Shown here: piece after piece, positions 8,961 to 17,290 of the stretch | How positions within the stretch are numbered: the stretch's first letter is position 1 | Layout: every line of letters starts with the position of its first letter | Assembly (NCBI GenBank): GCA_964519595.1 | Contig: CAZFJN010000001.1 | Coordinates: 62,001-126,000 of the forward strand | Length of the DNA stretch: 64,000 nt | Source of the DNA: JANRKF01 sp964519595 | GTDB lineage: Bacteria; Pseudomonadota; Alphaproteobacteria; Rickettsiales; SXRF01 | Direction of reading: 5' to 3' | Position numbers and translations under genes: made by a program | The notes under the pieces: model-generated | The model's input: only the letters and a program-made list of their open reading frames with translations | Told to the model about the DNA's origin: nothing | The model's database searches: none

Positions 8961-10034
8961 TTATTTCAGCTTTTTCCGGCGATAAAAAACTTCTCTGGAA
9001 AACAAGTGAAAAAGCGGATTAGTGATTCCAAAATTTATCAAGGAATCAGGAATATGTTCATATAGTTTCCGCAATAATAATTTCGCACGAAAACGAGGAT
9101 ATATTTTATCAAGAATCAAAGCCGGATGAGGAGATGATTCAAGAATATGCTCTGCCAGCGCAACACCAAGAAGGCGGCCATAGCGCAAGGCGGTATGAAT
9201 TCCTCCGGCCGTAAGCGGCGAAACTATTCCAGCCGCATCGCCAACCAGAAAAACACGCTCATTGGCAAATGGTCGAACCAAACCGCCGCAAGGTATAAGA
9301 CCGCCGCGCCTTGCCATTACCTGCGCTGCGGAAAAATCAAAAATTCCGCGCATTCTGGAAACAAATTCCTCAATATCCGGCTTACGCGGCAGGCGCTGCG
9401 CTATTCCAACTTGTGAAACGCCAACACCAGGAATAATCCAGCCTAGATAACCATGCGCCAGTTTCTGATCAAGAAAACAGTAAAAACCATCTTCATCGCC
9501 AACATTGCCAAGCTGCAAACCGCTATATTCAGCCTCAGCGCCGAGCAGAAATTCACTGTTTTTTCCTAATGAATGATCAGCAGAAACCTTCGAGCGAGGA
9601 CCATCAGCGCCAATTAAATAATCACATATATAAGCGCCGGAATTAACCTCGATTTTATCGCCAGCTATCCGGCTGTTTTCATAAGCAGTATCGTAAATAA
9701 TCTTCGCGCCGGATTTTTCCGCCTGCTCTGAGAAAAAGCGCATTAATGAAGGAGTGTCTGTGGTTAAGAAAAAATAATCACTGCTTTTAAGGTCTGTGTA
9801 GCGCAGATTTGGCGCGAACAGACGTACATTCCTTACTCGGCGCGTAATTTCCTCAGGAATAGCGAATTCTTCAGCGCATTCCTTGACGATAATTCCGGTT
9901 GTGTGCATTCCTATTCCGGCTTGTTTTTTGCGTTCCAGAACAGTTACTGCAATTCCTCGCTCAGCCAGAGCAATAGCGCAGGAAAATCCGGCAAAACCAC
10001 CGCCGGCAACTAAAATATGCGGCAAATCAGGCAT
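8961..10034 (-). CDS. FAD-dependent oxidoreductase of the geranylgeranyl reductase type
   Basis: A 357-residue flavoprotein. The N-terminal dinucleotide-binding motif VAGGGFAGFSCAIALAERG covers G11-G16, and the second FAD motif LVGDAAGIVSPLTAGGI lies near residue 265, as in ChlP/geranylgeranyl reductase and related FAD monooxygenases. Such enzymes reduce isoprenoid double bonds or hydroxylate small molecules; the substrate cannot be told here. It begins 27 bp after a truncated permease gene on the same strand, across a short TTTCTTACATCTA-type repeat. A short 147-bp AT-rich spacer separates its end from the gene starting at 8813. Family assignment is firm, specific function open. Confidence 0.75.
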   Translation of the reverse strand: MPDLPHILVAGGGFAGFSCAIALAERGIAVTVLERKKQAGIGMHTTGIIVKECAEEFAIPEEITRRVRNVRLFAPNLRYTDLKSSDYFFLTTDTPSLMRFFSEQAEKSGAKIIYDTAYENSRIAGDKIEVNSGAYICDYLIGADGPRSKVSADHSLGKNSEFLLGAEAEYSGLQLGNVGDEDGFYCFLDQKLAHGYLGWIIPGVGVSQVGIAQRLPRKPDIEEFVSRMRGIFDFSAAQVMARRGGLIPCGGLVRPFANERVFLVGDAAGIVSPLTAGGIHTALRYGRLLGVALAEHILESSPHPALILDKIYPRFRAKLLLRKLYEHIPDSLINFGITNPLFHLFSREVFYRRKKLK

Positions 10035-10061
10035 TATTTCTTAATTTCTTACATCTATTTC

Positions 10062-10748
10062 TTACATCTGATCCCAGCGCCGCACAATTGTGCGAGTTTT
10101 TGGAAAAGTTTTTTTGAATTTTTCTTCCCAGGCTTTCGCTGATATTCCCTTGGTAAGAATAAGATAACGCAATTCGCGCTTGGTAGCATTCTGGAACATG
10201 CCACTGCCGCGCATTGGAATATGTTTTACCATCAGAAACGGTTCTTCCATTAATAATTTTCCGGCGCTGTCTGGCATTGATTTGATAATAGCGCGAATCT
10301 GGTAATTATTAGTTCCCATTTTGAAAATATCGCCAAATTTTAAGCCGCTAACATCAAGAAACAGCTGATTTACAGAAACGCCAAAAGTTTTAGTTTTCCA
10401 ATCTTCAATGAAGCAGATTTTGAAGTGTTTTTTGTCAATTTCGATATTGCCGCGCAAAGGTTGCAAATCCCAGGCGCGAACATTAGTTTCAAAAACTCCG
10501 GAAGGAAGAGGAATCGAAGTTCTAAGATCAGCGACAAGTACAAACCGCGCTGTATTGCCACGCAGGAAATTCCATTCATTTCTATGCAGTAAAGCATCAG
10601 ATATAAGCTCAACCTCGCCGCCGAGCATAGTTTGCCGCTTAATTCTGTCCTCCTTACGGTAATAAGACAGTGCCAGCAGCGAAATTAGTAAAAAAAGCGC
10701 AGCAAGAATAATATAATTTTTTTTAGCAATAAAAATTTTAATATTCAT
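10062..10748 (-). pseudogene. Truncated YbbP-type ABC permease (first membrane segment and periplasmic domain only)
   Basis: A 228-residue remnant. It has one membrane segment (about residues 12-27) and then the periplasmic domain seen near the N-terminus of YbbP/FtsX-like permeases: LGGEVEL near residue 42, VRAWDLQPLRG, LKFGDIFKMG and a late RGSGMF. It stops at RRWDQM, where family members continue into the remaining membrane segments, so it cannot be a complete permease. The stop lies in a short repeat, ATGTAAGAAAT, followed at once by the next gene. The partner ATPase YbbA is missing. A tesA-like gene lies divergently, which is the normal tesA/ybbA-ybbP neighbourhood. It may be a decaying gene or a reused periplasmic domain; the open frame leaves both possible. 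Confidence 0.65.
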
Positions 10749-10760
10749 GATATACTCCTA

Positions 10761-10799
10761 AATTATGATAATAAATTATGATAATAAGTTATTATCATA
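10761..10799. promoter_or_regulatory. Direct and inverted repeat in a divergent promoter region
   Basis: AAATTATGATAAT is present twice in tandem from about 10760. The second copy forms a perfect inverted repeat with the following bases: TATGATAATA (10777-10786), a 3-base loop, and TATTATCATA (10790-10799). It sits between the two divergent genes of the tesA/ybbP-like locus and could be an operator or simply a product of the repeat process seen throughout the window. Confidence 0.45.
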
Positions 10800-10827
10800 T
10801 GCTCACATTTACTGCGTGATTATTCTT

Positions 10828-11547
10828 ATGCACAAACTACAATTTATAACATCAATAATCTCGATAATATTATTATCCTCTGTAATAAGTCCAGCCAATT
10901 CATTCGCTGATAAATATTATCGCGTGGTATTATTTTCTGACCGCCTTACCTCTGGAAATAAAATTCAGGAACAAGGCGGTTTTTCCGACCGTCTGGAAAA
11001 AAAATTACGCGCAACCGGCTATAACAGAATTGAAGTGATAAATCTCGGCAAGGAAAACTATTTAACCTCCTCGGCGCTTTCTGACACTGAGCTTGTTGAA
11101 AGAGAAAATCCGGATGTTGTGATAATCCAGCTTGGCTTTAATGACAGCGCTCTTGGTGTTCCTTCCGCCACAATTGGTTATAATCTTGGCATAATTATCA
11201 ATGATATTAAAAAAACCGGCGCTTATATAATTTTAATTGGCGCTGAATCTCCTGCCAATATGGGAAATAAATATCGTCATGAAGTAGACTTGCAATATCA
11301 TGCAATAGCTTCAGCACATAAAATTTCACTATATCCGAATGCGCTGGAAGGATTAGCAGATAATCAGGCGCTTACTCTTGCCGACGGCAGACAGCTTAAC
11401 GCCGCCGGAATTGAAACTCTGGTTACTAATATATTGCCGATGGTTGATGCCGGATTACGCTGGCGTTATGAATTATATATGGAAACAGTAGAGCGCGAGA
11501 ATAACAATAGCTTTAATGATCCAACGCAGCAGATATTTCCGCAATAA
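10828..11547 (+). CDS. TesA-like SGNH hydrolase that has lost catalytic Ser and His
   Basis: Exported protein of about 239 residues with a signal peptide ending near SPANSFA (residue 27). The fold is that of TesA/arylesterase SGNH hydrolases, but the motifs are altered. The nucleophile block, GDSLTAG in active enzymes, reads SDRLTSG, so Ser is replaced by Arg39. The last block, DGxHPN, reads DGRQLN, so His is replaced by Gln189. The oxyanion Asn is kept in GFND (103-106). It is therefore predicted to lack hydrolase activity. The ATG at 10828 is preferred to an upstream frame start at 10765 because it gives a clean signal peptide and leaves room for the divergent promoter. Its divergent neighbour is a truncated YbbP. 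Confidence 0.75.
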   Translation: MHKLQFITSIISIILLSSVISPANSFADKYYRVVLFSDRLTSGNKIQEQGGFSDRLEKKLRATGYNRIEVINLGKENYLTSSALSDTELVERENPDVVIIQLGFNDSALGVPSATIGYNLGIIINDIKKTGAYIILIGAESPANMGNKYRHEVDLQYHAIASAHKISLYPNALEGLADNQALTLADGRQLNAAGIETLVTNILPMVDAGLRWRYELYMETVERENNNSFNDPTQQIFPQ

Positions 11548-11664
11548 AGACTTCTCCCTAGTGCAGTGTCTAACGCAATCTGGGGAGGGAATTGTACTAA
11601 AAGAAGAATTGTACTGAGAATTTTAATGCAGCTTTCGCATTTATAATACAGATATAATACAGAG

Positions 11665-13884
11665 CTATATTACAGCATCAGCAAAGCGTCGAAACAGCAG
11701 GCTGCCAGTTATGGCATTTGCTTCTGCGATTTTTATCAGCATTGCATCGCCAATAGTGAATTTTTTATTGCTTCTTCTGCCGCGAAAACAGGCATTTTTC
11801 TTTTCATAAATAAAAAAATCCTCGCCGATATGTCGTAATGGAATAAAGCCAGTAATTCCGTTATCTACTATGGTAACAAAAATTCCGTGTTCATTAAGTC
11901 CGGAAATAATTCCTGAAAAAACGCTGCCAATATGCCGCGCCATGTAGCTTACCTTATAGCGATCCGCCGCATCACGCTCGGCCATCATTGCCTTGCGCTC
12001 AGTTTCGCTGACATGCAAAGCGACAGAAACAAGCGATTTATTTGCCGCCTCTTTTTTGTTCACAATGTTTTTGTTGTCGTTTGCTTTATGTCGCGATGAT
12101 TGAGAATCTATCAGCGCGACAATGGCGCGATGAACCACCAGATCTGAATATCTCCTGATCGGCGAGGTAAAATGACAATATTTGCCAAGCGAAAGTCCAA
12201 AATGTCCTAGATTTTCAGCTGAGTAGTAAGCTTGCATTTGCGCGCGCAGAACTGCGTTATGAATCATGAAGCCGTTTGCTTCTTTCTGGCTTTTATGCAG
12301 TATGATATTAAAATTTCCGGCGCTGATATTGCCCTTGGCGAGATTGTAACCGCTCATTTTCAGCAAATTACGCAGTTCTTCCAGCTTATCCGCATCAGGC
12401 GCTTCATGCGCTCGGAAAATGCCGCGCGCGCGGTTTTTAATCAGGAAATCAGCGGCGCAAACATTCGCCGCAATCATGAATGTTTCAATCAGACGATGAC
12501 TCTCTAAACGCGCTTTAGGAGAGATATGCGCGACATTGCCAGAAGAATCAAAATTGATTTTATATTCCGGAAGATTAAGATCAAGAGCGCCGCGCTTGTC
12601 GCGTTCAACAGCAAGCGCCTGATAAGCAGACCATAAATCAGCAAGAATTTGCGGTTTTATTTGCTTATTTATTTGTTCATTTTCTTGTTCGTCGTTTTTC
12701 GAATTCTTTTGTACATTTTTTTGCTGATTATTTTTTGATTTTTTGCTGGAAAATTGCTGTTTACTATCTGGCGATTGTGGCCTTAGCACTTCTGCCTCTT
12801 CATAAGTAAGCCTTGCCTGCGAGCGCATAATTCCGCGAACAAATTGATAGTTTTCCACTACGCCTCTTTTATCAATCCAGATATGCACCGCCAGACAATA
12901 GCGATCTTCATGCGGCATTAATGAGCAAAGAGAATTAGAAAGCCTCTCCGGCAACATCGGAATAACGCGATCTGGAAAATAAACAGAATTTCCGCGCTGA
13001 TAAGCATCATGATCAAGAGCTGAATCCTCGCGCACATAATATGCGACATCGGCAATTGCGACTATTAAATGAAAGCCGTTTTTACTGGATTCAGCAAAAA
13101 TCGCATCATCAAAATCACGAGCATCAGCGCCGTCGATAGTAAGCAGCGGAATGTCGCGCAGATCAACTCTTTCCGTATCAGGCAGCGGATTTTCTGCTGT
13201 TTCAGCCTCGGCCAGAGCCTCACTGGAAAATGTTGTCGGCAATTCGTGCATATGTGTGGCGATAAGACTTGCTGCTTTTGGTGAGCCAAGACTGCCAAGC
13301 CGCTCGGTAATTCGCGCATAGCTCATGCTCATTGAAGGAGTTCCTGGCAAAGTCTTCGCCGCAACCAGCTCGCCTTCAACCGCGCCGCCTAAATCAGCAG
13401 CAGCAACTATAAAACTCTCTTTCATTTTGCGCGAAATAGGCTCGATTATGCCGCCATTTACAGTCATAACCAGCATTCCGATGATGTTTCTTGACTCTTC
13501 TTCCGGCAAAACGCGAATAACCAGCGCCTGATAAATATGCGGCGCTATACGGCGCATTTTCGCCAGCAGCTTATCGCCAATTACCGCTGCTTTGCCACGT
13601 CCTGATTCAGTAACAACAATGTAAGGCGGTTTAGTACGAGAATTCCACAGAGCAGGCACGGCAATTAATTCACCATCCTCATTAACAGAGCTGGCAATAA
13701 CAACACAACTCTCAGGCAAAGAGCTGGAAAAATTTCCTAACTTGTTCCGCCTGAAGTTATTTGCGGAATTATTCTTAGAACTGTTCTTAGAACTGTTCTT
13801 AGATTTTTTTTTCTTTCCCTTGCCTTCATCAGAGCGAAAACCGCGCCCTGCTCTGCCCTTTGCAGTTTTGTTATTTCTTCGCAT
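11665..13884 (-). CDS. rnr: Ribonuclease R
   Basis: 3'-5' exoribonuclease that degrades structured RNA. The 739-residue protein has a cold-shock-like region, the RNB catalytic domain with the acidic motif DGADARDFDDAIF (about residues 250-262), and a C-terminal S1 domain. The usual N-terminal winged-helix part is replaced by a short basic K/N/S-rich tail encoded by 12-bp tandem repeats (TTCTTAGAACTG, near 13770-13805). A second low-complexity insertion of about 40 residues rich in N, K, Q and E interrupts the RNB domain (DNA about 12645-12790), just before the conserved RGALDLNLPE segment. Motifs around both are intact, so it is probably functional. Confidence 0.95.
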   Translation of the reverse strand: MRRNNKTAKGRAGRGFRSDEGKGKKKKSKNSSKNSSKNNSANNFRRNKLGNFSSSLPESCVVIASSVNEDGELIAVPALWNSRTKPPYIVVTESGRGKAAVIGDKLLAKMRRIAPHIYQALVIRVLPEEESRNIIGMLVMTVNGGIIEPISRKMKESFIVAAADLGGAVEGELVAAKTLPGTPSMSMSYARITERLGSLGSPKAASLIATHMHELPTTFSSEALAEAETAENPLPDTERVDLRDIPLLTIDGADARDFDDAIFAESSKNGFHLIVAIADVAYYVREDSALDHDAYQRGNSVYFPDRVIPMLPERLSNSLCSLMPHEDRYCLAVHIWIDKRGVVENYQFVRGIMRSQARLTYEEAEVLRPQSPDSKQQFSSKKSKNNQQKNVQKNSKNDEQENEQINKQIKPQILADLWSAYQALAVERDKRGALDLNLPEYKINFDSSGNVAHISPKARLESHRLIETFMIAANVCAADFLIKNRARGIFRAHEAPDADKLEELRNLLKMSGYNLAKGNISAGNFNIILHKSQKEANGFMIHNAVLRAQMQAYYSAENLGHFGLSLGKYCHFTSPIRRYSDLVVHRAIVALIDSQSSRHKANDNKNIVNKKEAANKSLVSVALHVSETERKAMMAERDAADRYKVSYMARHIGSVFSGIISGLNEHGIFVTIVDNGITGFIPLRHIGEDFFIYEKKNACFRGRRSNKKFTIGDAMLIKIAEANAITGSLLFRRFADAVI

Positions 13885-13885
13885 A

Positions 13886-14098
13886 TGATTTGATTTGTGA
13901 TTTTATTTTGATTTGTGATTTGATATTATGATTTTATATTGTGATTTTATATTATGATCGTAATTATGAATTTATGTTATGCCTTGATATTATGGCTTCA
14001 TATTATAATTTGATATTGTGATATTGATAATATGATTTGATATTATTGCTTGATATTATGGCTTGATATTATGGCTTGATATTATCAATGAGAATATC
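13886..14098. repeat. AT-rich tandem repeat array filling a 325-bp divergent spacer
   Basis: The gene-free stretch 13885-14209 between rnr (minus) and the next plus-strand gene is mostly variants of TGATTTTATATTATG and TTGATATTATGGC. The cleanest part is three copies of a 13-bp unit beginning GCTTGATATTAT (14048-14060, 14061-14073, 14074-14086, the last differing at the final base). No open frame, tRNA or clear promoter pair is recognised; only the last 110 bp look like ordinary leader sequence. Confidence 0.8.
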
Positions 14099-14209
14099 AT
14101 ATAGATAATATATCAGCAATCGCGGAAACTCAGTATTTTGCCGCGTGAAAATTATGTTGCTAAATATTTTCTGATTTTTTGAAATTTCCTGAATTTTCTG
14201 AAATTTTTT

Positions 14210-14683
14210 ATGAAATTATCAGCGCGAAACAAAGCATTACTGCCTGGCATGATTTTTATCATGATTGGAATTATTTTTGTAATGCGCTTTGGCGCGATGA
14301 TTCTTGTACTTACTATTATTCCTTCAATAGTTGCTTATTTTATTGATCATCAGAAAAATCGTCCAACTTTCAAGATTATCGCCGCTTGCAATATTTCAGC
14401 AGCACTGCCTTTTATTGTGCCAATAATAGATTTCAGTTTAAAAGGGCAATATTCAGAAGCCGGCCTGGTAATGGACGATGCAATGATCTGGGCATTTATT
14501 TATTGCAGCGCTGCTGCCGGCTGGGCAATGATTTTTCTCGCCAAGCTTGTTTCCAGAACAATAACGCTTATGCATTACGAATATAGCGTTAATGTTCTGG
14601 AGAAGAAACAGGAAATACTACTCAAAGAGTGGGGAGAGGAAATAATTCCAAAAACACAAGCAAAAGGCCGCAAACAAGAATAA
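14210..14683 (+). CDS. Conserved hypothetical small membrane protein
   Basis: A 157-residue protein with about four membrane segments (roughly residues 10-24, 26-44, 56-74 and 88-110) and a charged C-terminal tail containing a short helix. The segment order and the phrase CNISAALPFIVPIID resemble uncharacterised membrane proteins I recall from Rhodospirillales and relatives, but no function is known to me. It reads away from rnr and towards the convergent TIGR02300 gene. Its 3' flank holds a heptad repeat. Confidence 0.65.
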   Translation: MKLSARNKALLPGMIFIMIGIIFVMRFGAMILVLTIIPSIVAYFIDHQKNRPTFKIIAACNISAALPFIVPIIDFSLKGQYSEAGLVMDDAMIWAFIYCSAAAGWAMIFLAKLVSRTITLMHYEYSVNVLEKKQEILLKEWGEEIIPKTQAKGRKQE

Positions 14684-14686
14684 ATC

Positions 14687-14742
14687 TGCCTACTGCCTGC
14701 TGCCAACTGCTAACTGCTAACTGCCTGCTGCCAACTGCCTTC
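14687..14742. repeat. Heptad repeat (CTAACTG type), copy 1
   Basis: Degenerate run of heptads such as CTGCTAA and CTGCCAA between two convergent genes. A 25-base stretch at 14700-14724 is identical to 55987-56011 in this window, so unlike most other arrays this repeat is dispersed. It resembles in form the short tandemly repeated repetitive sequences of cyanobacteria. Confidence 0.8.
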
Positions 14743-14743
14743 C

Positions 14744-15457
14744 CTACCGCTTGCCGCCTTTTGCTTTGTCTTTTTTGTCTTTTTCAGACTTTTTGCCTTT
14801 TTCACTATTTTTCTTACTCTCACTATTTTTCTTACTCTCAGTAGCTGCTTTTTTTACCGCTGATTTTACAGCTCTGGAAGGCGCAGATTTTTTACCATTA
14901 CGGCGCGAAGATTTTTTTGAATCATCATCTTCATCATCGCCGTAATCATCATCTTCATTTTCTTCTTCATCATCTTCGTCGTCGTCGCTTTCTTCTTCCT
15001 CGTATTCATCTTCTTCAATTATTTCATCAAACAAAACATCGCCGACCATTTCTTCTTCCAGAACATCTTCATCATCATCCTTATCATCAGCATCTTCCAG
15101 ATCATCAAGGCTTTCGATTGTTTCAATGTCCTCTTCTTCTATTTCTTCAATTTCATTTTCGCTGTCAATCGGCTCAATATCTTCAAAAGCCGCCAGATCA
15201 ATATCCTCAATTTCTTTGATTTCCTTAATTTGCTTGCCGGCTTTTGCCTGCCTTGCTTCCATTTTAGCCTTTTCCTTAAGTAAAGGATCATCAGCATCTG
15301 CCGCCGCGCTGGCTTTTGCGCGGCTACGACGCTTTGCTATTATGTTAATATCGTTGACAGTGCCGCATTTAGGGCATTTTGCCGGATTTTTGCTAAGATC
15401 GTAAAATTTAGCGCCACAACCAATGCAGCTACGCTTAATGCCTAGATTTATAGTCAC
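14744..15457 (-). CDS. TIGR02300 family (FYDLN acid) protein
   Basis: Small acidic protein of unknown role found in Alphaproteobacteria. The N-terminus has the family zinc-ribbon signature: GIKRSCIGCGAKFYDLSKNP followed by CPKCG, giving two CxxC pairs. A long Asp/Glu-rich middle and a Lys/Ser-rich basic tail follow. The tail contains an exact 18-bp tandem repeat encoding ESKKNS. Start choice: a GTG at 15457 is preceded by GGAGATA at good distance and gives VTINLGIKRSC, matching family members; a GTG at 15472 overlaps that ribosome site and is less likely. About 237 residues. Confidence 0.9.
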   Translation of the reverse strand: MTINLGIKRSCIGCGAKFYDLSKNPAKCPKCGTVNDINIIAKRRSRAKASAAADADDPLLKEKAKMEARQAKAGKQIKEIKEIEDIDLAAFEDIEPIDSENEIEEIEEEDIETIESLDDLEDADDKDDDEDVLEEEMVGDVLFDEIIEEDEYEEEESDDDEDDEEENEDDDYGDDEDDDSKKSSRRNGKKSAPSRAVKSAVKKAATESKKNSESKKNSEKGKKSEKDKKDKAKGGKR

Positions 15458-15600
15458 AATTTTTATCTCCACAAATGAACAAATTACAAGCTCGTATTGT
15501 TCGTGATTAGTGACAAATGATTTTTTTGCAACATAAATATTGAATTTTTTTATAAACGGACCACATTACAGCTATTGTTACAGAGATTATTGATATTAAA

Positions 15601-15700
15601 TTGTGATAAATGAGACAAAGATTGTGATAAGTAAGACAAAGTAAGATAAAGTAAGATAAATAAATACGATAAATAAGGCAAATAAGGTAGATAAGGTAAA
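15601..15700. repeat. Degenerate ~10-bp tandem array in grpE leader
   Basis: The 230-bp spacer between the TIGR02300 gene (minus) and grpE (plus) ends in variants of AGATAAAGTA and AAATAAGGC that run up to the grpE start. The units drift in length between 9 and 13. No heat-shock promoter could be assigned with confidence inside it. Confidence 0.7.
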
Positions 15701-15704
15701 AACT

Positions 15705-16325
15705 ATGAATAAAGCGACTGAGACTGTTTCCATAAACGATAATTCAGATAATTTAAACAATGCTGATAAGCTGGAAAATTCTGAAGAAACAAACACATGT
15801 CAGACATCAGCAAGCAACGAAGCGGCAAGTAAAATCGCTGAGCTTGAAGCGCTGGCAAATCATAATAAAGATCAATGGTTACGCAGCGTAGCGGAACTGG
15901 AGAATCTCAGAAAACGCGCTGAACGTGATCAGCAGGAAACCGCCAAATACGCCGCCAGCGGCTTCGCGCGCGATGTTGTAGTGGTTATGGAAAACGTCAA
16001 ACGCGCCGCAGAAAGCATTTCCGCAGAAAAACGCGCAGAAAATGAATTGCTTAAAACCGTAGGCGACGGCCTTGACATGACTGTTCAGGAACTTTCCGGA
16101 ATAATGGAACGTCATGGCATAAAGCGCATTGACCCTCTTGGTAAGAAATTTGATCACAATCTGCATCAGGCGGTCGCACAAATAGAGATTCCTGGCACAG
16201 AAGCCGGAACGATAATACAAGTTGTTCAAGCTGGTTATGTAATGCATGACCGACTGCTGAAACCGGCAATGGTAGCAGTAGCAAAATCACAGGAAACAAC
16301 AAAACAGCTTGATACAAGCGCCTGA
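15705..16325 (+). CDS. grpE: Nucleotide exchange factor GrpE
   Basis: Co-chaperone that releases ADP from DnaK. The 206-residue product has an N-terminal Asn/Glu-rich disordered part, a long helix (LRSVAELENLRKRAERDQQE, near residues 63-82) and the C-terminal beta-wing with the family signature ending in GYVMHDRLLKPAMVAVA. dnaK, dnaJ and hrcA are not next to it; ftsX follows on the same strand after 79 bp of repeats. Confidence 0.96.
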   Translation: MNKATETVSINDNSDNLNNADKLENSEETNTCQTSASNEAASKIAELEALANHNKDQWLRSVAELENLRKRAERDQQETAKYAASGFARDVVVVMENVKRAAESISAEKRAENELLKTVGDGLDMTVQELSGIMERHGIKRIDPLGKKFDHNLHQAVAQIEIPGTEAGTIIQVVQAGYVMHDRLLKPAMVAVAKSQETTKQLDTSA

Positions 16326-16340
16326 TATTCCATAATAAGT

Positions 16341-16412
16341 AAATTGATAATGAAATCATAATGAAGCCATAATAAAATCATAATGAAACTATAATGAAAC
16401 TATAATGAAACC
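16341..16412. repeat. 11-bp tandem repeat reaching the ftsX start codon
   Basis: TAATGAAACTA is repeated from 16381 with an exact 11-bp period (16381-16391, 16392-16402, 16403 on), after degenerate versions from about 16341. The last copy supplies the ftsX ATG (16405), so the upstream copies place ATGAAAC decoys 11 and 22 bp before the real start, in other frames. Confidence 0.85.
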
Positions 16413-17289
16413 AGACTTCACCTTCGCCAGAGATGATTCACAGCGTTATCTGCCCTGGCATATCGGAATTATGGTTGCACTGGCCAGCTTGCTGTTGTTT
16501 CTTGTTGCCTCGCTTGGCAAATGGGTTGGAACGCATCGTGATGATTATCGCACAAATATCGCCGTTCTTATTCCGGGAACTCTGGAAAATCTCGAAAATA
16601 CTAGCAACCTTGTTAAAAACACTCTGGAAAAAAATCCTTCAATCGCCGCAATAACGCGGATTAATGATCAGGAACTGCGCGATTCGCTGAAACCATGGTT
16701 AGGAGATTATGATTCTCTGACAGAGACTACTCTGCCGATTGTTTTTGATGTAAAGCTCCGCGCAGAAGCGGCAAAATCTGAGAATCCGGCAATTTTAATC
16801 AGTGAGCTGAACAAGATTTTAAGCGAAATAAATCCGGCAATTGATATTGATGAACATGAAAGCTGGGCAGAGCTGTTTTCTTCTTTTATTCATGTAATGC
16901 AGATTGTTTCAATGATATTGGCGATTGCCGTTTTAGCGGCAATGACCATGGTGATAATGTTCAGCGCGCGCGCCTCGCTGCATTTACATAAAAACACAGT
17001 AAATCTGTTGCACGAAATTGGCGCAGAGGATGATTATATCGCCAGACAGTTTCAAAATGAACATGCGGCGATATGTCTGCGCGCTGCTGCTGCCGGAGTA
17101 GCTTGTGCTTTAGGTTTTTATATAATTCTAGCATGGTGGATTGGAAATCTTGGCAATGAGATTCTGCCACGCTTTGATTTAAGCAGCATACATATTGCTA
17201 TTGCCGTTCTTATACCTCCTGCCTGCCTGCTGATCGTAATAATGGCAACGCGCTATTCAGTTTTATCGCAACTTAAAAAGGCGCTGTAA
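16405..17289 (+). CDS. ftsX: Cell division protein FtsX (no adjacent ftsE)
   Basis: Membrane component of the FtsEX ABC complex that controls septal peptidoglycan hydrolases. The 294-residue protein has one membrane segment near residues 20-37, a periplasmic loop, and three C-terminal segments (about 155-178, 210-235 and 255-280), the standard FtsX topology. The N-terminus is the short cytoplasmic alphaproteobacterial type. ftsE, normally directly upstream, is absent; grpE lies there. ydcF and plsC follow, which is the usual downstream order. One base separates its stop from the next ATG. Confidence 0.88.
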   Translation: MKPDFTFARDDSQRYLPWHIGIMVALASLLLFLVASLGKWVGTHRDDYRTNIAVLIPGTLENLENTSNLVKNTLEKNPSIAAITRINDQELRDSLKPWLGDYDSLTETTLPIVFDVKLRAEAAKSENPAILISELNKILSEINPAIDIDEHESWAELFSSFIHVMQIVSMILAIAVLAAMTMVIMFSARASLHLHKNTVNLLHEIGAEDDYIARQFQNEHAAICLRAAAAGVACALGFYIILAWWIGNLGNEILPRFDLSSIHIAIAVLIPPACLLIVIMATRYSVLSQLKKAL

Positions 17290-17290
17290 C

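Noticed and set aside
13886..14098. Regularly spaced repeats that might be a CRISPR array
   Set aside because: Units of about 13 bp lie directly next to each other with no unique spacers, and no cas gene is near. The same holds for the other arrays in the window.
14629..14844. Cys/Leu-rich 71-residue frame on the plus strand
   Set aside because: It reads through the heptad repeat and the antisense of the TIGR02300 tail; it overlaps the real gene end at 14683.
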